From Deltaproteobacteria bacterium (lineage in GTDB: Bacteria > Desulfobacterota > Desulfomonilia > UBA1062), in contig JAHDQN010000013.1 of the NCBI GenBank assembly GCA_018433775.1, positions 62,001 through 126,000 on the forward strand: DNA of 64,000 bases, read 5' to 3'. The notes beneath the pieces are model-generated. The model ran no database searches. It was not told the DNA's origin and worked only from the letters and a program-made list of their open reading frames with translations. The translations under genes were made by a program, and so were the position numbers. Every line of letters begins with the position of its first letter. Within the stretch, counting starts at the first letter, position 1. This document shows, piece after piece, positions 8,781-17,722 of the stretch.

Positions 8781-9014
8781 TTACCGTACCTGCTGGACCG
8801 ATGTGACCTCGGGAACATCCTTCTTGAGCGCGCGCTCGATGAAGGACTTCAGCGTCATGGTCGCCATAGGGCATCCGCCGCATGCTCCCTTGAGGCGCAC
8901 GAAAACCCTTCCGTCGTTCGTCACGTCCACGAGCTCCACGTCTCCGCCGTCTCTCTGGAGCATGGGCCGGGTCTTGTCCAGTGCCTGCTCTACCTTTTCG
9001 CGTTCAATGGGCAT
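8781..9014 (-). CDS. NifU-like iron-sulfur scaffold domain protein
   Basis: A 77-residue protein made only of the C-terminal NifU domain, as in NfuA-type Fe-S carriers. The two cysteines of CGGCP (Cys45 and Cys48) bind a shared [4Fe-4S] cluster between two subunits for delivery to target enzymes. The size is typical of stand-alone NifU-domain proteins. The ATG is preceded by GGAGGAG, a strong ribosome site, and an intrinsic terminator follows. It lies far from the cysteine desulfurase at the right edge of the window, so no direct operon link exists here. Confidence 0.92.
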   Translation of the reverse strand: MPIEREKVEQALDKTRPMLQRDGGDVELVDVTNDGRVFVRLKGACGGCPMATMTLKSFIERALKKDVPEVTSVQQVR

Positions 9015-9234
9015 GTTCTCCTCCGCTCATGTATGCTGGTTATGGCACCTATCACTTCCTTATCCGTTTGTCATGTCTATTTATTTGATGAGAAATCGTG
9101 TACAAAGGGTTCGAAAGCCCGTGCTTCCGGTGAGCCGTCCGGTTGCCCGCATTGTTGATTCCCGGGAGAGATCCGGCATATGAATTCAAGAGGAGACCCC
9201 CTTTAAGGAACCCGGAGAGGCTTTTTTCAGGAGC

Positions 9235-10689
9235 ATGGGGGAAGCAGGTCATATGGTTCGAGAGAAATGGAACGGTCCGGGCGGCTTTCGTGAGGTGCTG
9301 GGCATCGCCCTCCCTCTGGTGGTGAGCTCGGGGTCATGGTCGGTCCAGCACTTCGTGGACCGCATGTTCCTCACCTGGTACTCCCCTGAGGCCATTGCCG
9401 CAGCCATGCCTGCCGGCATGCTGAGCTTCACCCTCATCAGCATATTCATCGGCACCGCGAGCTATGTCAGCACCTTTGTGGCCCAGTATTTCGGCGCGGA
9501 GCGAAACAGTCGGGTCGGACCGGCCCTGTGGCAGGGAATCTACGTGGCCCTGGCCGGCGGACTGATCGTTGCGCTCACGATTCCCTTTGCAGGCCCCATT
9601 TTCGACGTGATCGGGCACCCGGAGAGGATCAGGGACAACGAGGCGGTATATTTTCAGTATCTCAACATCGGGGCTGCACCGATCATCGCCGCAGCGGCAC
9701 TGTCCGCATTCTTTTCCGGTCTGGGCAGGACCTGGATCGTCATGTGGGTCAATGTCGCCATGACGGCCATCAATATCTTCTTCGACTATCTCCTCATCTT
9801 CGGGCACCTCGGATTCCCCGAGATGGGGATCAAGGGCGCGGCCATAGCAACGGTGATCGCGGAGGTCTTCAACTTTGCGGCCTACTTCGTGATCATCGTG
9901 CGTCCCTCCTACAACGCGGCGTTCCACACATTGAGGGGCTGGAAACCCGACAAAGCCCTTTTCGCGAGGCTGGTGCGCTTCGGAGTTCCCTCAGGGGTCC
10001 AGTTCTTTCTGGACATGCTGGGATTCACCACCTTCATCATGATCATGGGCAGGCTCGGCACCATCCCTCTGGCGGCCACGAACATCGCCTTCAACATCAA
10101 CACCATAGCCTTCATGCCCATGATCGGGTTCGGGATCGCGATCTCGGTCCTCGTGGGGCAGTACCTGGGGAGGGGAAGGCCCGACATCGCCCAGAAGAGC
10201 GTATATTCCGGCTTCTTCATGACCTTCACCTACATGTCGGCCATAGCGCTCATGTATGTCGTGGTGCCCGAGCTCTTTATCGCGCCGTTTGCGGCCCGCT
10301 CCGACCCGGCGTATTTCGCCCGGATACGCGAGCTCACCCTTGTCCTGCTCAAGTTCGTTGCGGTCTATTCGGTCTTCGACACTCTCAACATCATATTCGC
10401 GTCCGCCATCAAGGGGGCCGGCGATACCCGCTTCGTCATGTACATGATCGTGCTCGCGTCCGTCCTGGTGCTGGTCGTACCGAGCTATACGGCCATCGTG
10501 ATCCTCGACTACGGGATCATGGCGGGGTGGACGGTGGCATCTCTCTATGTGGTGGTTCTCGGTTTTGTGTTTCTGTTCAGGTTTCTGGGTGGCAAATGGA
10601 AGACCATGCGCGTGATCGAAGAGCAGGCCCCGGTGACCGTGATCTGCCCCGAGCGGCCCGAGTGTCCGGCCATCGAGCTGGAGTCCTGA
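9235..10689 (+). CDS. MATE family efflux transporter
   Basis: A 484-residue inner-membrane protein with about twelve hydrophobic segments, arranged as two repeated bundles characteristic of the multidrug and toxic-compound extrusion family. Typical stretches are LPLVVSSGSWSVQHFVDRMF in the first helix and the GLGRTWIVMWVNVAMTAIN and KGAGDTRFVMYMI regions in equivalent positions of the two halves. It exports organic cations or other compounds by proton or sodium antiport; its substrate cannot be predicted. The start is uncertain: a second in-frame ATG six codons on (9253) has a similarly modest ribosome site. It stands alone, divergent from the NifU-like gene and convergent with the next gene. 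Confidence 0.92.
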   Translation: MGEAGHMVREKWNGPGGFREVLGIALPLVVSSGSWSVQHFVDRMFLTWYSPEAIAAAMPAGMLSFTLISIFIGTASYVSTFVAQYFGAERNSRVGPALWQGIYVALAGGLIVALTIPFAGPIFDVIGHPERIRDNEAVYFQYLNIGAAPIIAAAALSAFFSGLGRTWIVMWVNVAMTAINIFFDYLLIFGHLGFPEMGIKGAAIATVIAEVFNFAAYFVIIVRPSYNAAFHTLRGWKPDKALFARLVRFGVPSGVQFFLDMLGFTTFIMIMGRLGTIPLAATNIAFNINTIAFMPMIGFGIAISVLVGQYLGRGRPDIAQKSVYSGFFMTFTYMSAIALMYVVVPELFIAPFAARSDPAYFARIRELTLVLLKFVAVYSVFDTLNIIFASAIKGAGDTRFVMYMIVLASVLVLVVPSYTAIVILDYGIMAGWTVASLYVVVLGFVFLFRFLGGKWKTMRVIEEQAPVTVICPERPECPAIELES

Positions 10690-10816
10690 AAAACCCAAAT
10701 ACCAGCGGGTGAATCCATGAACCCCGGTTTCATCCGCCCGCAGGCTCGAACCAGCCTTCGCACCTGCTTGAGGCGCCATCGCGCCCCGGGTTCCAACCCT
10801 CTTTGAGCTCTTGTAT

Positions 10817-11320
10817 CTATTCGTCCTTTTCGTTCTCGTAGTCGATGAGTTTCTGCTCGTCCTCTCCTGCCGGGATCTGCTTCCTGGGGACGAAGACCTT
10901 GCGCATGAAGGCGGCAATGCCGGTTTCGGTCTGGGCGATTTCGTCTTCCGCCTCTTTCAGGACCATCTCCCAGGTGGGAGCGAACCCCGGTGCCTTGGCG
11001 AGCATGGAGTGGATCGCCTTGTCGTAGACGTAGAGCTGGCGTATCTCAGCCCGGCCCGGTTTGTTCTGGAGCGACCGTACGGTGATGCGCAGGTTCTCGT
11101 TGGTCTTTCTGAGCTGCTCCAGCTCGCTCTCTCTGGTCAAGTGCCCCTTCGCGTCGATCTGCATCTTGGTATAGAGGCTCTCCTTGAGCCTGGCCATCTC
11201 CCTGTTCAGGCTCCGGCACCGGAGCAGACCCCGGACCCACACGAAGAGCACGGCGATGAGCCCGACAGCAAGGCCCAGAAGAAAGGGATGACCCCTGAAA
11301 AATTCCACTACCTCCATCAT
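10817..11320 (-). CDS. membrane-anchored coiled-coil protein
   Basis: A 167-residue protein of unknown function. An N-terminal hydrophobic segment (about residues 12-31) should anchor it in the inner membrane. It is followed by a charged region (about residues 37-85, with many Leu, Glu and Arg residues) that has coiled-coil character, and then a helical cytoplasmic part ending in an acidic tail. No enzyme motif is seen. The start could be either of two adjacent ATGs, and neither has a strong ribosome site. It is transcribed toward MATE and divergently from mazG. The frame is open and codon use resembles the neighbours, so it is probably real. Confidence 0.65.
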   Translation of the reverse strand: MMEVVEFFRGHPFLLGLAVGLIAVLFVWVRGLLRCRSLNREMARLKESLYTKMQIDAKGHLTRESELEQLRKTNENLRITVRSLQNKPGRAEIRQLYVYDKAIHSMLAKAPGFAPTWEMVLKEAEDEIAQTETGIAAFMRKVFVPRKQIPAGEDEQKLIDYENEKDE

Positions 11321-11528
11321 ACTGGTGGCCCGCCTTATCGATAAAGTGTACCGTCATATCGCCACAGCTGTCGCGGAGATTCAAGCAATAAATCTTTGAG
11401 GATCGGGTAAGTGCTCTGTCTTTCTTCGATCTTGTCCTCTTCGCGATATCTGGGATATGGTGCTTGAGTTTTTTATAGAAGGTGCTACCTGAAAAAGCAG
11501 GAGAACGGCAGGAGAGGGGACAGGGACC

Positions 11529-12572
11529 ATGAAGGATTTCGACAGGCTGGTGGAGATATTCGAGAGGCTCAGGGCCCCTGGCGGGTGCCCCTGGGATGCC
11601 CGGCAGACCCACAAGAGCATTTCCCGGTGCGCTGTGGAGGAGGCGTACGAGCTCGTGGACGCCATTGACAGCGGCAACCTGAACCACCTCCGCGAGGAGT
11701 TGGGAGACGTGCTCCTGCAGGTGCTTTTCCACAGCACCATTGCCAAGGACCTGGGGGAGTTTACCATCCGGGACGTGATCAACGGGCTCGCAGAAAAGCT
11801 CATCTACCGTCACCCCCACGTGTTCGGGACCGAGGAGGTCGAGGACTCCGAGGAGGTCATCAGGAACTGGGAGCGGCTCAAACAGCAGGAAGAGGGGAAG
11901 GCGCACCGGGAGTCTCTCTTGGACGGCATCCCCGAGGCCCTGCCCGCGCTGCTTCAGGCCCGCAAGATCCAGTCCAAGGCGTCCCGCGCAGGCTTTGACT
12001 GGCAGGATCACCGGGGGGTGATCGACAAGGTGAAGGAAGAGGCGGACGAGCTCCGGGAGGCCATGGAGCAGGGCGATCCCGAAGATATTACCGCCGAGAT
12101 CGGCGATCTCCTGTTCAGCATCGTGAACCTCGCGCGGTTTGCCGGGGTGGACCCGGAATCCGCCCTGAGGAGGACCAACCGTACCTTCAGGAGCCGATTC
12201 AGGAAGATCGAGGAAGAGGCGCAGAGGAGAGGCGTGCCCCTCGAAGAGATGAGCCTGCAGGAAATGGATGAAATCTGGCAGAAGGCAAAGGACGAGCCCT
12301 CATCTGGAGGATGTCCTTGCGACCGGCGGGATGGGAAGACGGCCTTTTATCCGCTTATCCGCCGCCGGAGGCGCGGCGCCGGTCTCGTGAAGCAGGACCT
12401 GCAGGCGCAACCCCGGTATTCCGCCATGGCGGCAGGCGGCGCGGCTTCTGTTTTTTGCGGGCCCGGGCATCGGTTCCTGCGGGCACCCAAGAGCGGAAGG
12501 AGACGACCGGGAAATCCTGATCCGACCCGGGCGGCAGCCCGTGCCGTGCCCCCGGATCGGACCGGAAAATGA
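11529..12572 (+). CDS. mazG: nucleoside triphosphate pyrophosphohydrolase MazG
   Basis: MazG hydrolyses nucleoside triphosphates to monophosphates plus pyrophosphate, cleaning the nucleotide pool. Two tandem all-alpha MazG domains are visible: the first has GCPWD near residue 19 and the metal-binding EEAYE (37-41) with EELGD (56-60); the second has EEADE near 170 and AEIGD near 189. The normal protein ends at about residue 254 (EIWQKAK). This frame runs on for about 93 further residues rich in Arg, Gly and Ala with no family similarity, suggesting that the original stop was lost. The start is a clear ATG after GGGGAC. It stands alone between divergent and downstream genes. Confidence 0.9.
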   Translation: MKDFDRLVEIFERLRAPGGCPWDARQTHKSISRCAVEEAYELVDAIDSGNLNHLREELGDVLLQVLFHSTIAKDLGEFTIRDVINGLAEKLIYRHPHVFGTEEVEDSEEVIRNWERLKQQEEGKAHRESLLDGIPEALPALLQARKIQSKASRAGFDWQDHRGVIDKVKEEADELREAMEQGDPEDITAEIGDLLFSIVNLARFAGVDPESALRRTNRTFRSRFRKIEEEAQRRGVPLEEMSLQEMDEIWQKAKDEPSSGGCPCDRRDGKTAFYPLIRRRRRGAGLVKQDLQAQPRYSAMAAGGAASVFCGPGHRFLRAPKSGRRRPGNPDPTRAAARAVPPDRTGK

Positions 12573-12695
12573 CCAGACGGGGCAGGATCGTATGTATCTG
12601 TCTCACAGCCTGTGATATAGATTCGGTGCAGTTACAGTGAAAGATTTCTCAGGGGTTTTTGCCCCGGTCCTTAGAGATCCGGGCAGGAGATGAAC

Positions 12696-14270
12696 GTGAA
12701 GACATGGACCATACCCGACCTTATCGACCTTGAGTACTTCCTCTCCCGGGACGAAGAGCAGGACGATTCATCTGCGGTGAAGCGGGACCGGCGGATTTAT
12801 CTGCTGGCCATTGAACCCCGCATCCCTCCCGAGGAAGCCGGAACCGGGGGCTTCCGGCGCCGGGCCGTGCAGATCTGGCTCGAAGAGCGGAGAAAGCTCT
12901 ATCACAAGCAGCAGGGACGCGATGCGGCCCTGCCGGGCGAAGTATTCTCCGAGGCCCGCTCGGTCCTTGCGGTAATCATCGGGATACTCGGCCTGTTCGC
13001 AGGGGCCGGGGCGGCATTTTCGCTCCTGGTCTATACGGGCGAAGAGCCGGTCAATGTGTCCATCTATCTCGGCGTGCTGGTGTTCCTGCAGATACTGGGC
13101 CTTCTCATGATGGCCAGGTTTCTCTTTCTGAAGACCTCTCTGAACGCGGTCAGGAAGTATTCCCTCGTCTATACCCTCATGAGCAGGCTGCTCGAAAGGA
13201 TGGCGGTCAGGCTCGCGCGGAGCGCCATGGCCACGATCTCCGGCGGGAAGAGGGCGGAGGCGGGGGAGATCTCGGGCACGGTGCGCAGCATGTACGGCGT
13301 GTACGGCCAGGTGCTGTTCTGGCCGGTCTTTTCCCTGGTGCAGCTCTTCGGGGTTCTGTTCAACGTGGGCGCCGTCGGCGCCACCCTTATCCGCGTCATG
13401 ACCGCGGACCTGGCCTTCGGCTGGCAGTCGACCCTCCAGATGAGCCCGGAGAGCGTCCATACCCTCGTCCGGGTGCTGGCCGCGCCGTGGTCATGGCTTC
13501 TGGGCGAATACGCATACCCGGGCCTGGCGCAGATCGAGGGGAGCCGCATCGTGTTGAAGGAAGGGATCGCTTCATTGCCCACGGAGAGCCTCATATCGTG
13601 GTGGCCTTTCCTCGTCGCCGCAGTGGTTTTCTACGGGCTGCTCCCCAGGCTGGTGTTTCTCGGCGTCTCCCTGGCGGGCAAGAGACGCTCGCTCGCCCGG
13701 CTGGACTTCATGCACGCCTCCTGCGAAAGGCTCATGATGCGCATGCAGTCTCCCACCGTTTCCACCCAGGGTCTTCCGGGCTCCGCCGGGTTGTCCGAGA
13801 CACCGCGGGTCGAGGCAAAGGTCGAGTTTGAGCCTTTCCCCTTGAAACACACGGATGCCGCGGTCCTCGTTCCGGAAGACATCTACCGGCGTTGTGACCG
13901 GACGGATCTGGAGCAGCACCTCAAGTCTCTGCTCGGATGGGGGTTTGCCTATCTCTTTCCCATCGCAGGGGAGCTGACGGAAGACCGGTCGTCCATCGAT
14001 GCGGCGGTACAGACCCATTCCGCCAACGGTGGGGCCACTGTTCTCATCCAGGAGGCCTGGCAGCCTCCCATTATCGAGATCATCCGGGTGATCAGGGAGC
14101 TGAGAGCACGCGGGGGCAAGGAGATGAGAATCGCCGTGCTTCTCATCGGCAAGCCGGACGCCGCTACGATTTTCACCCCAGTGAAGCATGTTGACAAAGA
14201 CATCTGGAGCAAGGTCCTCTCGAGCCTTGGCGACCCGTATCTGCGCGTTGTCGCCGTGGGAGAGAGATGA
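12696..14270 (+). CDS. DUF2868 membrane protein
   Basis: A 524-residue protein of the DUF2868 family, which occurs beside DUF3482 GTPases in many proteobacteria. About four to six hydrophobic segments are visible: two near residues 90-145, a long hydrophobic region around 205-245, and one near 310-335. They are flanked by soluble regions, the C-terminal one of about 170 residues having a Rossmann-like alternation. The GTG at 12696 is preferred over the ATG six bases earlier because AGGAG abuts that ATG but is correctly spaced (6 bases) from the GTG. The stop overlaps the GTPase start (ATGA), so the pair is translationally coupled. Biochemical role is not established; a membrane partner for the GTPase is an inference. 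Confidence 0.85.
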   Translation: MKTWTIPDLIDLEYFLSRDEEQDDSSAVKRDRRIYLLAIEPRIPPEEAGTGGFRRRAVQIWLEERRKLYHKQQGRDAALPGEVFSEARSVLAVIIGILGLFAGAGAAFSLLVYTGEEPVNVSIYLGVLVFLQILGLLMMARFLFLKTSLNAVRKYSLVYTLMSRLLERMAVRLARSAMATISGGKRAEAGEISGTVRSMYGVYGQVLFWPVFSLVQLFGVLFNVGAVGATLIRVMTADLAFGWQSTLQMSPESVHTLVRVLAAPWSWLLGEYAYPGLAQIEGSRIVLKEGIASLPTESLISWWPFLVAAVVFYGLLPRLVFLGVSLAGKRRSLARLDFMHASCERLMMRMQSPTVSTQGLPGSAGLSETPRVEAKVEFEPFPLKHTDAAVLVPEDIYRRCDRTDLEQHLKSLLGWGFAYLFPIAGELTEDRSSIDAAVQTHSANGGATVLIQEAWQPPIIEIIRVIRELRARGGKEMRIAVLLIGKPDAATIFTPVKHVDKDIWSKVLSSLGDPYLRVVAVGER

Positions 14271-15703
14271 CCGGATCCGCTTCCGTGCTCACCTTTGCCA
14301 TTGTCGGCCACCCCAACGAGGGCAAGTCTTCGGTCGTGTCCACCCTGACCGAGGACGACAGTGTCCGCATTACGCCCATCCCCGGGGAAACTACGGTATG
14401 CCGAACCTTCCCGGTGGTGATCGATGGGGTTGAGATCGTACGGTTCGTAGACACCCCGGGATTCCAGTCTCCCAAGGCGGCACTGGCCTGGTTCCGGGAG
14501 AACGAGGCGCCCGGCATGCTCGACTCGTTTCTCAGGGAGCACTGCGATGATCCCCTGTTCCGCGGGGAGTGCGAGCTGCTTCGCCCCTTAAGCCGGGGCG
14601 CCGGCATCATCTACGTGCTCGACGCCTCCAGGCCGCTCCGTTCCGTGGACCGGGCGGAGATGGAGATCCTGCGCATGACGGGGATACCCAGGATGGCGGT
14701 CATCAACAGCAAGGAAGAAGACAGGGCCTTCATCCCGCAGTGGCGCGACGAGCTGCGCAAGCACTTCAACTCGGTGCGGATCTTCAATGCCCACCGGGCC
14801 ACCTATGCGGAGAGGGTGGCCCTGCTGGAGAGCCTGAAATCCATCGACCAGGAGTGGGAGCCTGCGCTTGTCCCGGTGATCCGGGCCGTCAGGGATGACT
14901 GGCGCCGGCGGCTGAACCAGGCCGCCTGGCATATCTGCGGCATGATCGAGACATGCCTTGCCTATCAGACATCGCGGAGCTATTCCCAGGGAGAGGATCT
15001 CGAGGAAGTCAGGAAGAAGCTCGTCGGCGAATATCAGGACCATATACGGGATGTGGAGCGGGAAACCCATCTCGAGATCCGGAGACTTTTCAAGCACAAC
15101 ATTTTCGATTACCGGCTCCCGGGGCAGTCAATCGCGGGCAAGGACCTGTTCCACGAGAAAACCTGGAGCCTCCTGGGCTTGAGCCCTTATCAGATAGCCG
15201 CGGCAGGCGCAGCGGCGGGCACGGGCATCGGGCTGGGCATCGATGCGGCCACGGCCGGGATCAGCTTCGGAGTGTTCGCGGTCTCCGGCGCCATACTGGG
15301 CGCCGGTTCCGCCCTGGTGGGAGGAAAGCGCATGGTGACCACCGAGATCAAGGGCCCGAGGGTGGGCAGGTTCCAGATGAAGAAGAGCCTCGGCGACTTC
15401 GTGCTCATCGTGGGGCCCAACCACAACATCCAGTTCCCCTTCATCCTGCTGGACCGGGCGCTGATCTACTTTTCCCATGTCATCAACTGGGCGCACGGGA
15501 GAAGGAACAGACAGGAAGAAACGCCGGATACCGGCCACGAGACCTTTGTCGCGCATTTCTCCGAACACCAGCGGGGGATTTGTCGCGAGTTTTTCCAGGC
15601 TGCAAGCGCGAAGGACGAAGCCCAGATACGGGAGGCCAGGCAGCCCCTGCTCGACATGCTGCTCGGGATCCTCACCGGCCTCTCCGACAGGGAATACCGG
15701 TAA
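14267..15703 (+). CDS. GTPase with C-terminal DUF3482 domain
   Basis: A 478-residue TRAFAC-type small GTPase. The P-loop GHPNEGKS is at residues 14-21, the switch I threonines are at 42-43, and the DxxG motif is VDTPG at 61-65. The guanine-specificity loop NKxD is altered to NSKEED. The DUF3482 half contains a long Gly/Ala-rich hydrophobic stretch at about residues 305-350 that may insert into or contact the membrane. Translational overlap with the DUF2868 gene indicates a two-component membrane-GTPase module. Function is unknown to me. Length and domain order match the family, and expression is from the upstream gene's promoter. Confidence 0.88.
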   Translation: MTGSASVLTFAIVGHPNEGKSSVVSTLTEDDSVRITPIPGETTVCRTFPVVIDGVEIVRFVDTPGFQSPKAALAWFRENEAPGMLDSFLREHCDDPLFRGECELLRPLSRGAGIIYVLDASRPLRSVDRAEMEILRMTGIPRMAVINSKEEDRAFIPQWRDELRKHFNSVRIFNAHRATYAERVALLESLKSIDQEWEPALVPVIRAVRDDWRRRLNQAAWHICGMIETCLAYQTSRSYSQGEDLEEVRKKLVGEYQDHIRDVERETHLEIRRLFKHNIFDYRLPGQSIAGKDLFHEKTWSLLGLSPYQIAAAGAAAGTGIGLGIDAATAGISFGVFAVSGAILGAGSALVGGKRMVTTEIKGPRVGRFQMKKSLGDFVLIVGPNHNIQFPFILLDRALIYFSHVINWAHGRRNRQEETPDTGHETFVAHFSEHQRGICREFFQAASAKDEAQIREARQPLLDMLLGILTGLSDREYR

Positions 15704-15762
15704 CCCTGTTTTTTACGATTCCGTCCGGACAGGACCGGCCGGAGTCATGGGCTGCCGTCGTC

Positions 15763-16227
15763 TCATTTCCGGGTGTTTTCGAGGAGGGGTTTGATGATCT
15801 TTCTGCCCCTGAATACACTTTCCGGAACGACCTGGCCTTCGAGTATGGCGATATTGTCGTGGACATAGGTATATCGCCTTCCGCTGTAGTGACGGGCTAC
15901 CACGGCCCGGGCCGCGTTCCTGAGAGAGGAATACGTGTTCACCTCCGTTGCCGGGTGATCTTCGGCGCCTTCCCGGGATCGCGAATGAAACGCCCGGTAG
16001 CCGTAGTCCCTTCCCCGGCCGTCGGTTTTGAACCTGTACTCGGGGGTATAGGTCACGAAGCCGATCACCCCCTCGTCCATCGAGCACTGCCAGGTGTTGA
16101 CGTCCACCTCGCGGACCCGCACCGTTGCCTCGCCGAACCGGAAGCTTTCGATTCTGGCGATTCCTGTTTCCGGGACCTGTACATCCTGCTGTTCCGATTT
16201 TTTCCGGGTGTTTTTCTTTTTTCTCAC
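15763..16227 (-). CDS. hypothetical protein, basic N-terminus
   Basis: A 154-residue protein with no recognised family. It begins with a lysine-rich stretch (RKKKNTRKK), has a middle part with a predicted beta-rich pattern (ESFRFGEATVRVREVDVN, then GVIGFVTYTPEYRF), and ends in a basic segment. No signal peptide, membrane segment or catalytic motif is seen, so a nucleic-acid-binding or small cytoplasmic role is possible but unproven. The start is GTG with only a weak upstream GAGACAGG. It converges with the DUF3482 gene and diverges from the DUF2062 gene, and its codon use is like the neighbours. Confidence 0.6.
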   Translation of the reverse strand: MRKKKNTRKKSEQQDVQVPETGIARIESFRFGEATVRVREVDVNTWQCSMDEGVIGFVTYTPEYRFKTDGRGRDYGYRAFHSRSREGAEDHPATEVNTYSSLRNAARAVVARHYSGRRYTYVHDNIAILEGQVVPESVFRGRKIIKPLLENTRK

Positions 16228-16514
16228 GCCTGTCTCATTTTCCGACGATGTGCCGCTGCAAGGAGATCGCCCCGCTCAAGAAGACACGATACGCCATTGG
16301 TTTGCCATTGTCTTTGATATGACGGATACTAGACCATATGAGATCTGTTCGCAAGGGCTTTGGCCCTTGTTTTTCAAGCGCGCAGACCAGGTGCCGGACA
16401 GCCGGGTATCCCTTTCGGGGGGTATGCTACGTTTGTTGGAAGAACGGACAGGATATGTTTCTTGCATGCATCAATCAGTTGTCATCGGCACAACAAAAAG
16501 GCTATGTTGGTTCC

Positions 16515-16979
16515 ATGATTCACTATTTTCACAAGAGGGTTTTCGCCCCGGTTCTCGACCTTCTCAAGCAGGGGGCGGCACCGGAGAAGATCGCCCTGAG
16601 CATTGCCTGGGGAGCAGTGCTGGGCATCTTCCCCGTCCTGGGAATCACTACCTTCCTGTGCGCCTGTGTTGCCGTGACGTTCCGGCTGAACATGGCGGCT
16701 ATCCAGTTCGCGAACTGGCTTGTCTGCCCGCTGCAGGTCATTCTTCTTGTCCCGTTTATCATGCTGGGGGGGCACCTCTTCGGCACACCGGCCGCGGCTG
16801 AAGATGTCGAGAACGTCATGACCCTTTTCCGGGCGGACCTCTCGAGCGCCCTGGGATATGCCGGAGACCGGGTTTTTCGTGGAGTTCTCGTCTGGCTCCT
16901 GGCGGTTCCGGTAGTGTTGCCCCTCCTCAATAAGATTCTTGTATCAGTGTTCAGAAAGGTGCTCGAAGAGCGAGCCTGA
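16515..16979 (+). CDS. DUF2062 membrane protein
   Basis: A 154-residue inner-membrane protein matching DUF2062, whose hallmark is a Pro/Gly-containing hydrophobic stretch (here IAWGAVLGIFPVLGITT, near residue 29) followed by further membrane segments and a final one before a short basic tail. Members are common in proteobacteria, sometimes beside glycosyltransferase or lipid genes, and their function is unknown. The frame is open further upstream (to 16338), with alternative ATGs at 16338 and 16455. I chose 16515 because the domain begins there and the extra residues look unrelated, but no start has a strong ribosome site. Confidence 0.72.
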   Translation: MIHYFHKRVFAPVLDLLKQGAAPEKIALSIAWGAVLGIFPVLGITTFLCACVAVTFRLNMAAIQFANWLVCPLQVILLVPFIMLGGHLFGTPAAAEDVENVMTLFRADLSSALGYAGDRVFRGVLVWLLAVPVVLPLLNKILVSVFRKVLEERA

Positions 16980-17216
16980 CCTGTCGGGCGGGGCTGTCTT
17001 CTCCCCAGGGGAGCCCTTCTCGGTGGAAAAAATCAAATTTAACCGGATCGCGCCTTTTTCCGATAGAAACCATTGGCGAACAAGATGAAACAGTGGCTGC
17101 CTTCCCGAGCTTCCGGGAAAGCAGGGTGGTTTTTAAAAGTATGCACGAGAGATGATGAATTGAGAATGCTCGCGTTCAGTAAAGAGGAGCCACCAGAAAA
17201 ACAGGGATCGACCGCG

Positions 17217-17711
17217 ATGAAAAGGAAAAATCATCACCACTCCCTTCTGCCCGGGATCCTCGGGAGCAACAGGGCCCTGACCCTCCTGGAGCTCATCCTG
17301 GTGGTGGCCATCCTGGGAACGGTCAGCGGGGTTGCCATTCCCTCCTTTCTGGCCCATCGCGACAAAGTGCTCGCCCAGGAGGCGATAAGCGACATTGCCG
17401 GTATCGATCTCGTGCTTCAGAAATATTTTGCCGAGAACGGGAGATATCCCGACAGCCTCGCCGATATCGGACAGGACGGGAATGAAGACCCCTGGGGGAA
17501 CCCCTATGAGTACCTCAACATGGCAAACGATCCGAAGAACAACCATTGCAGGAAGAACAAAGAGGTGCACCCAATCAATACGGATTTCGATCTTTACAGT
17601 ATGGGCAAGAACAGAAAATCAACCAAGCCCATTACCTCCGAGCCCAGCTGGGACGATATCATCCGGGCCTATGACGGGGCATACATAGGCCTGGCAAAGG
17701 ATATCCTCTAG
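17217..17711 (+). CDS. GspG-like type II pseudopilin
   Basis: A 164-residue type IV pilin-like protein. A 20-residue basic leader ends in Ala, where the prepilin peptidase usually expects Gly. It is followed by LTLLELILVVAILG, the hydrophobic helix with Glu at position +5. The C-terminal half has the EDPWGNPYEY stretch typical of GspG pseudopilins and the YFAENGRYPDSL segment. Such proteins form the periplasmic pseudopilus of type II secretion or a pilus subunit. No other secretion genes are adjacent; instead it precedes an HD-GYP regulator and the pilY1 operon, so a pilus role is plausible. The ATG at 17217 gives a sensible leader; an upstream ATG at 17073 would make an implausibly long one. 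Confidence 0.85.
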   Translation: MKRKNHHHSLLPGILGSNRALTLLELILVVAILGTVSGVAIPSFLAHRDKVLAQEAISDIAGIDLVLQKYFAENGRYPDSLADIGQDGNEDPWGNPYEYLNMANDPKNNHCRKNKEVHPINTDFDLYSMGKNRKSTKPITSEPSWDDIIRAYDGAYIGLAKDIL

Positions 17712-17722
17712 GGTTCCCTCCC

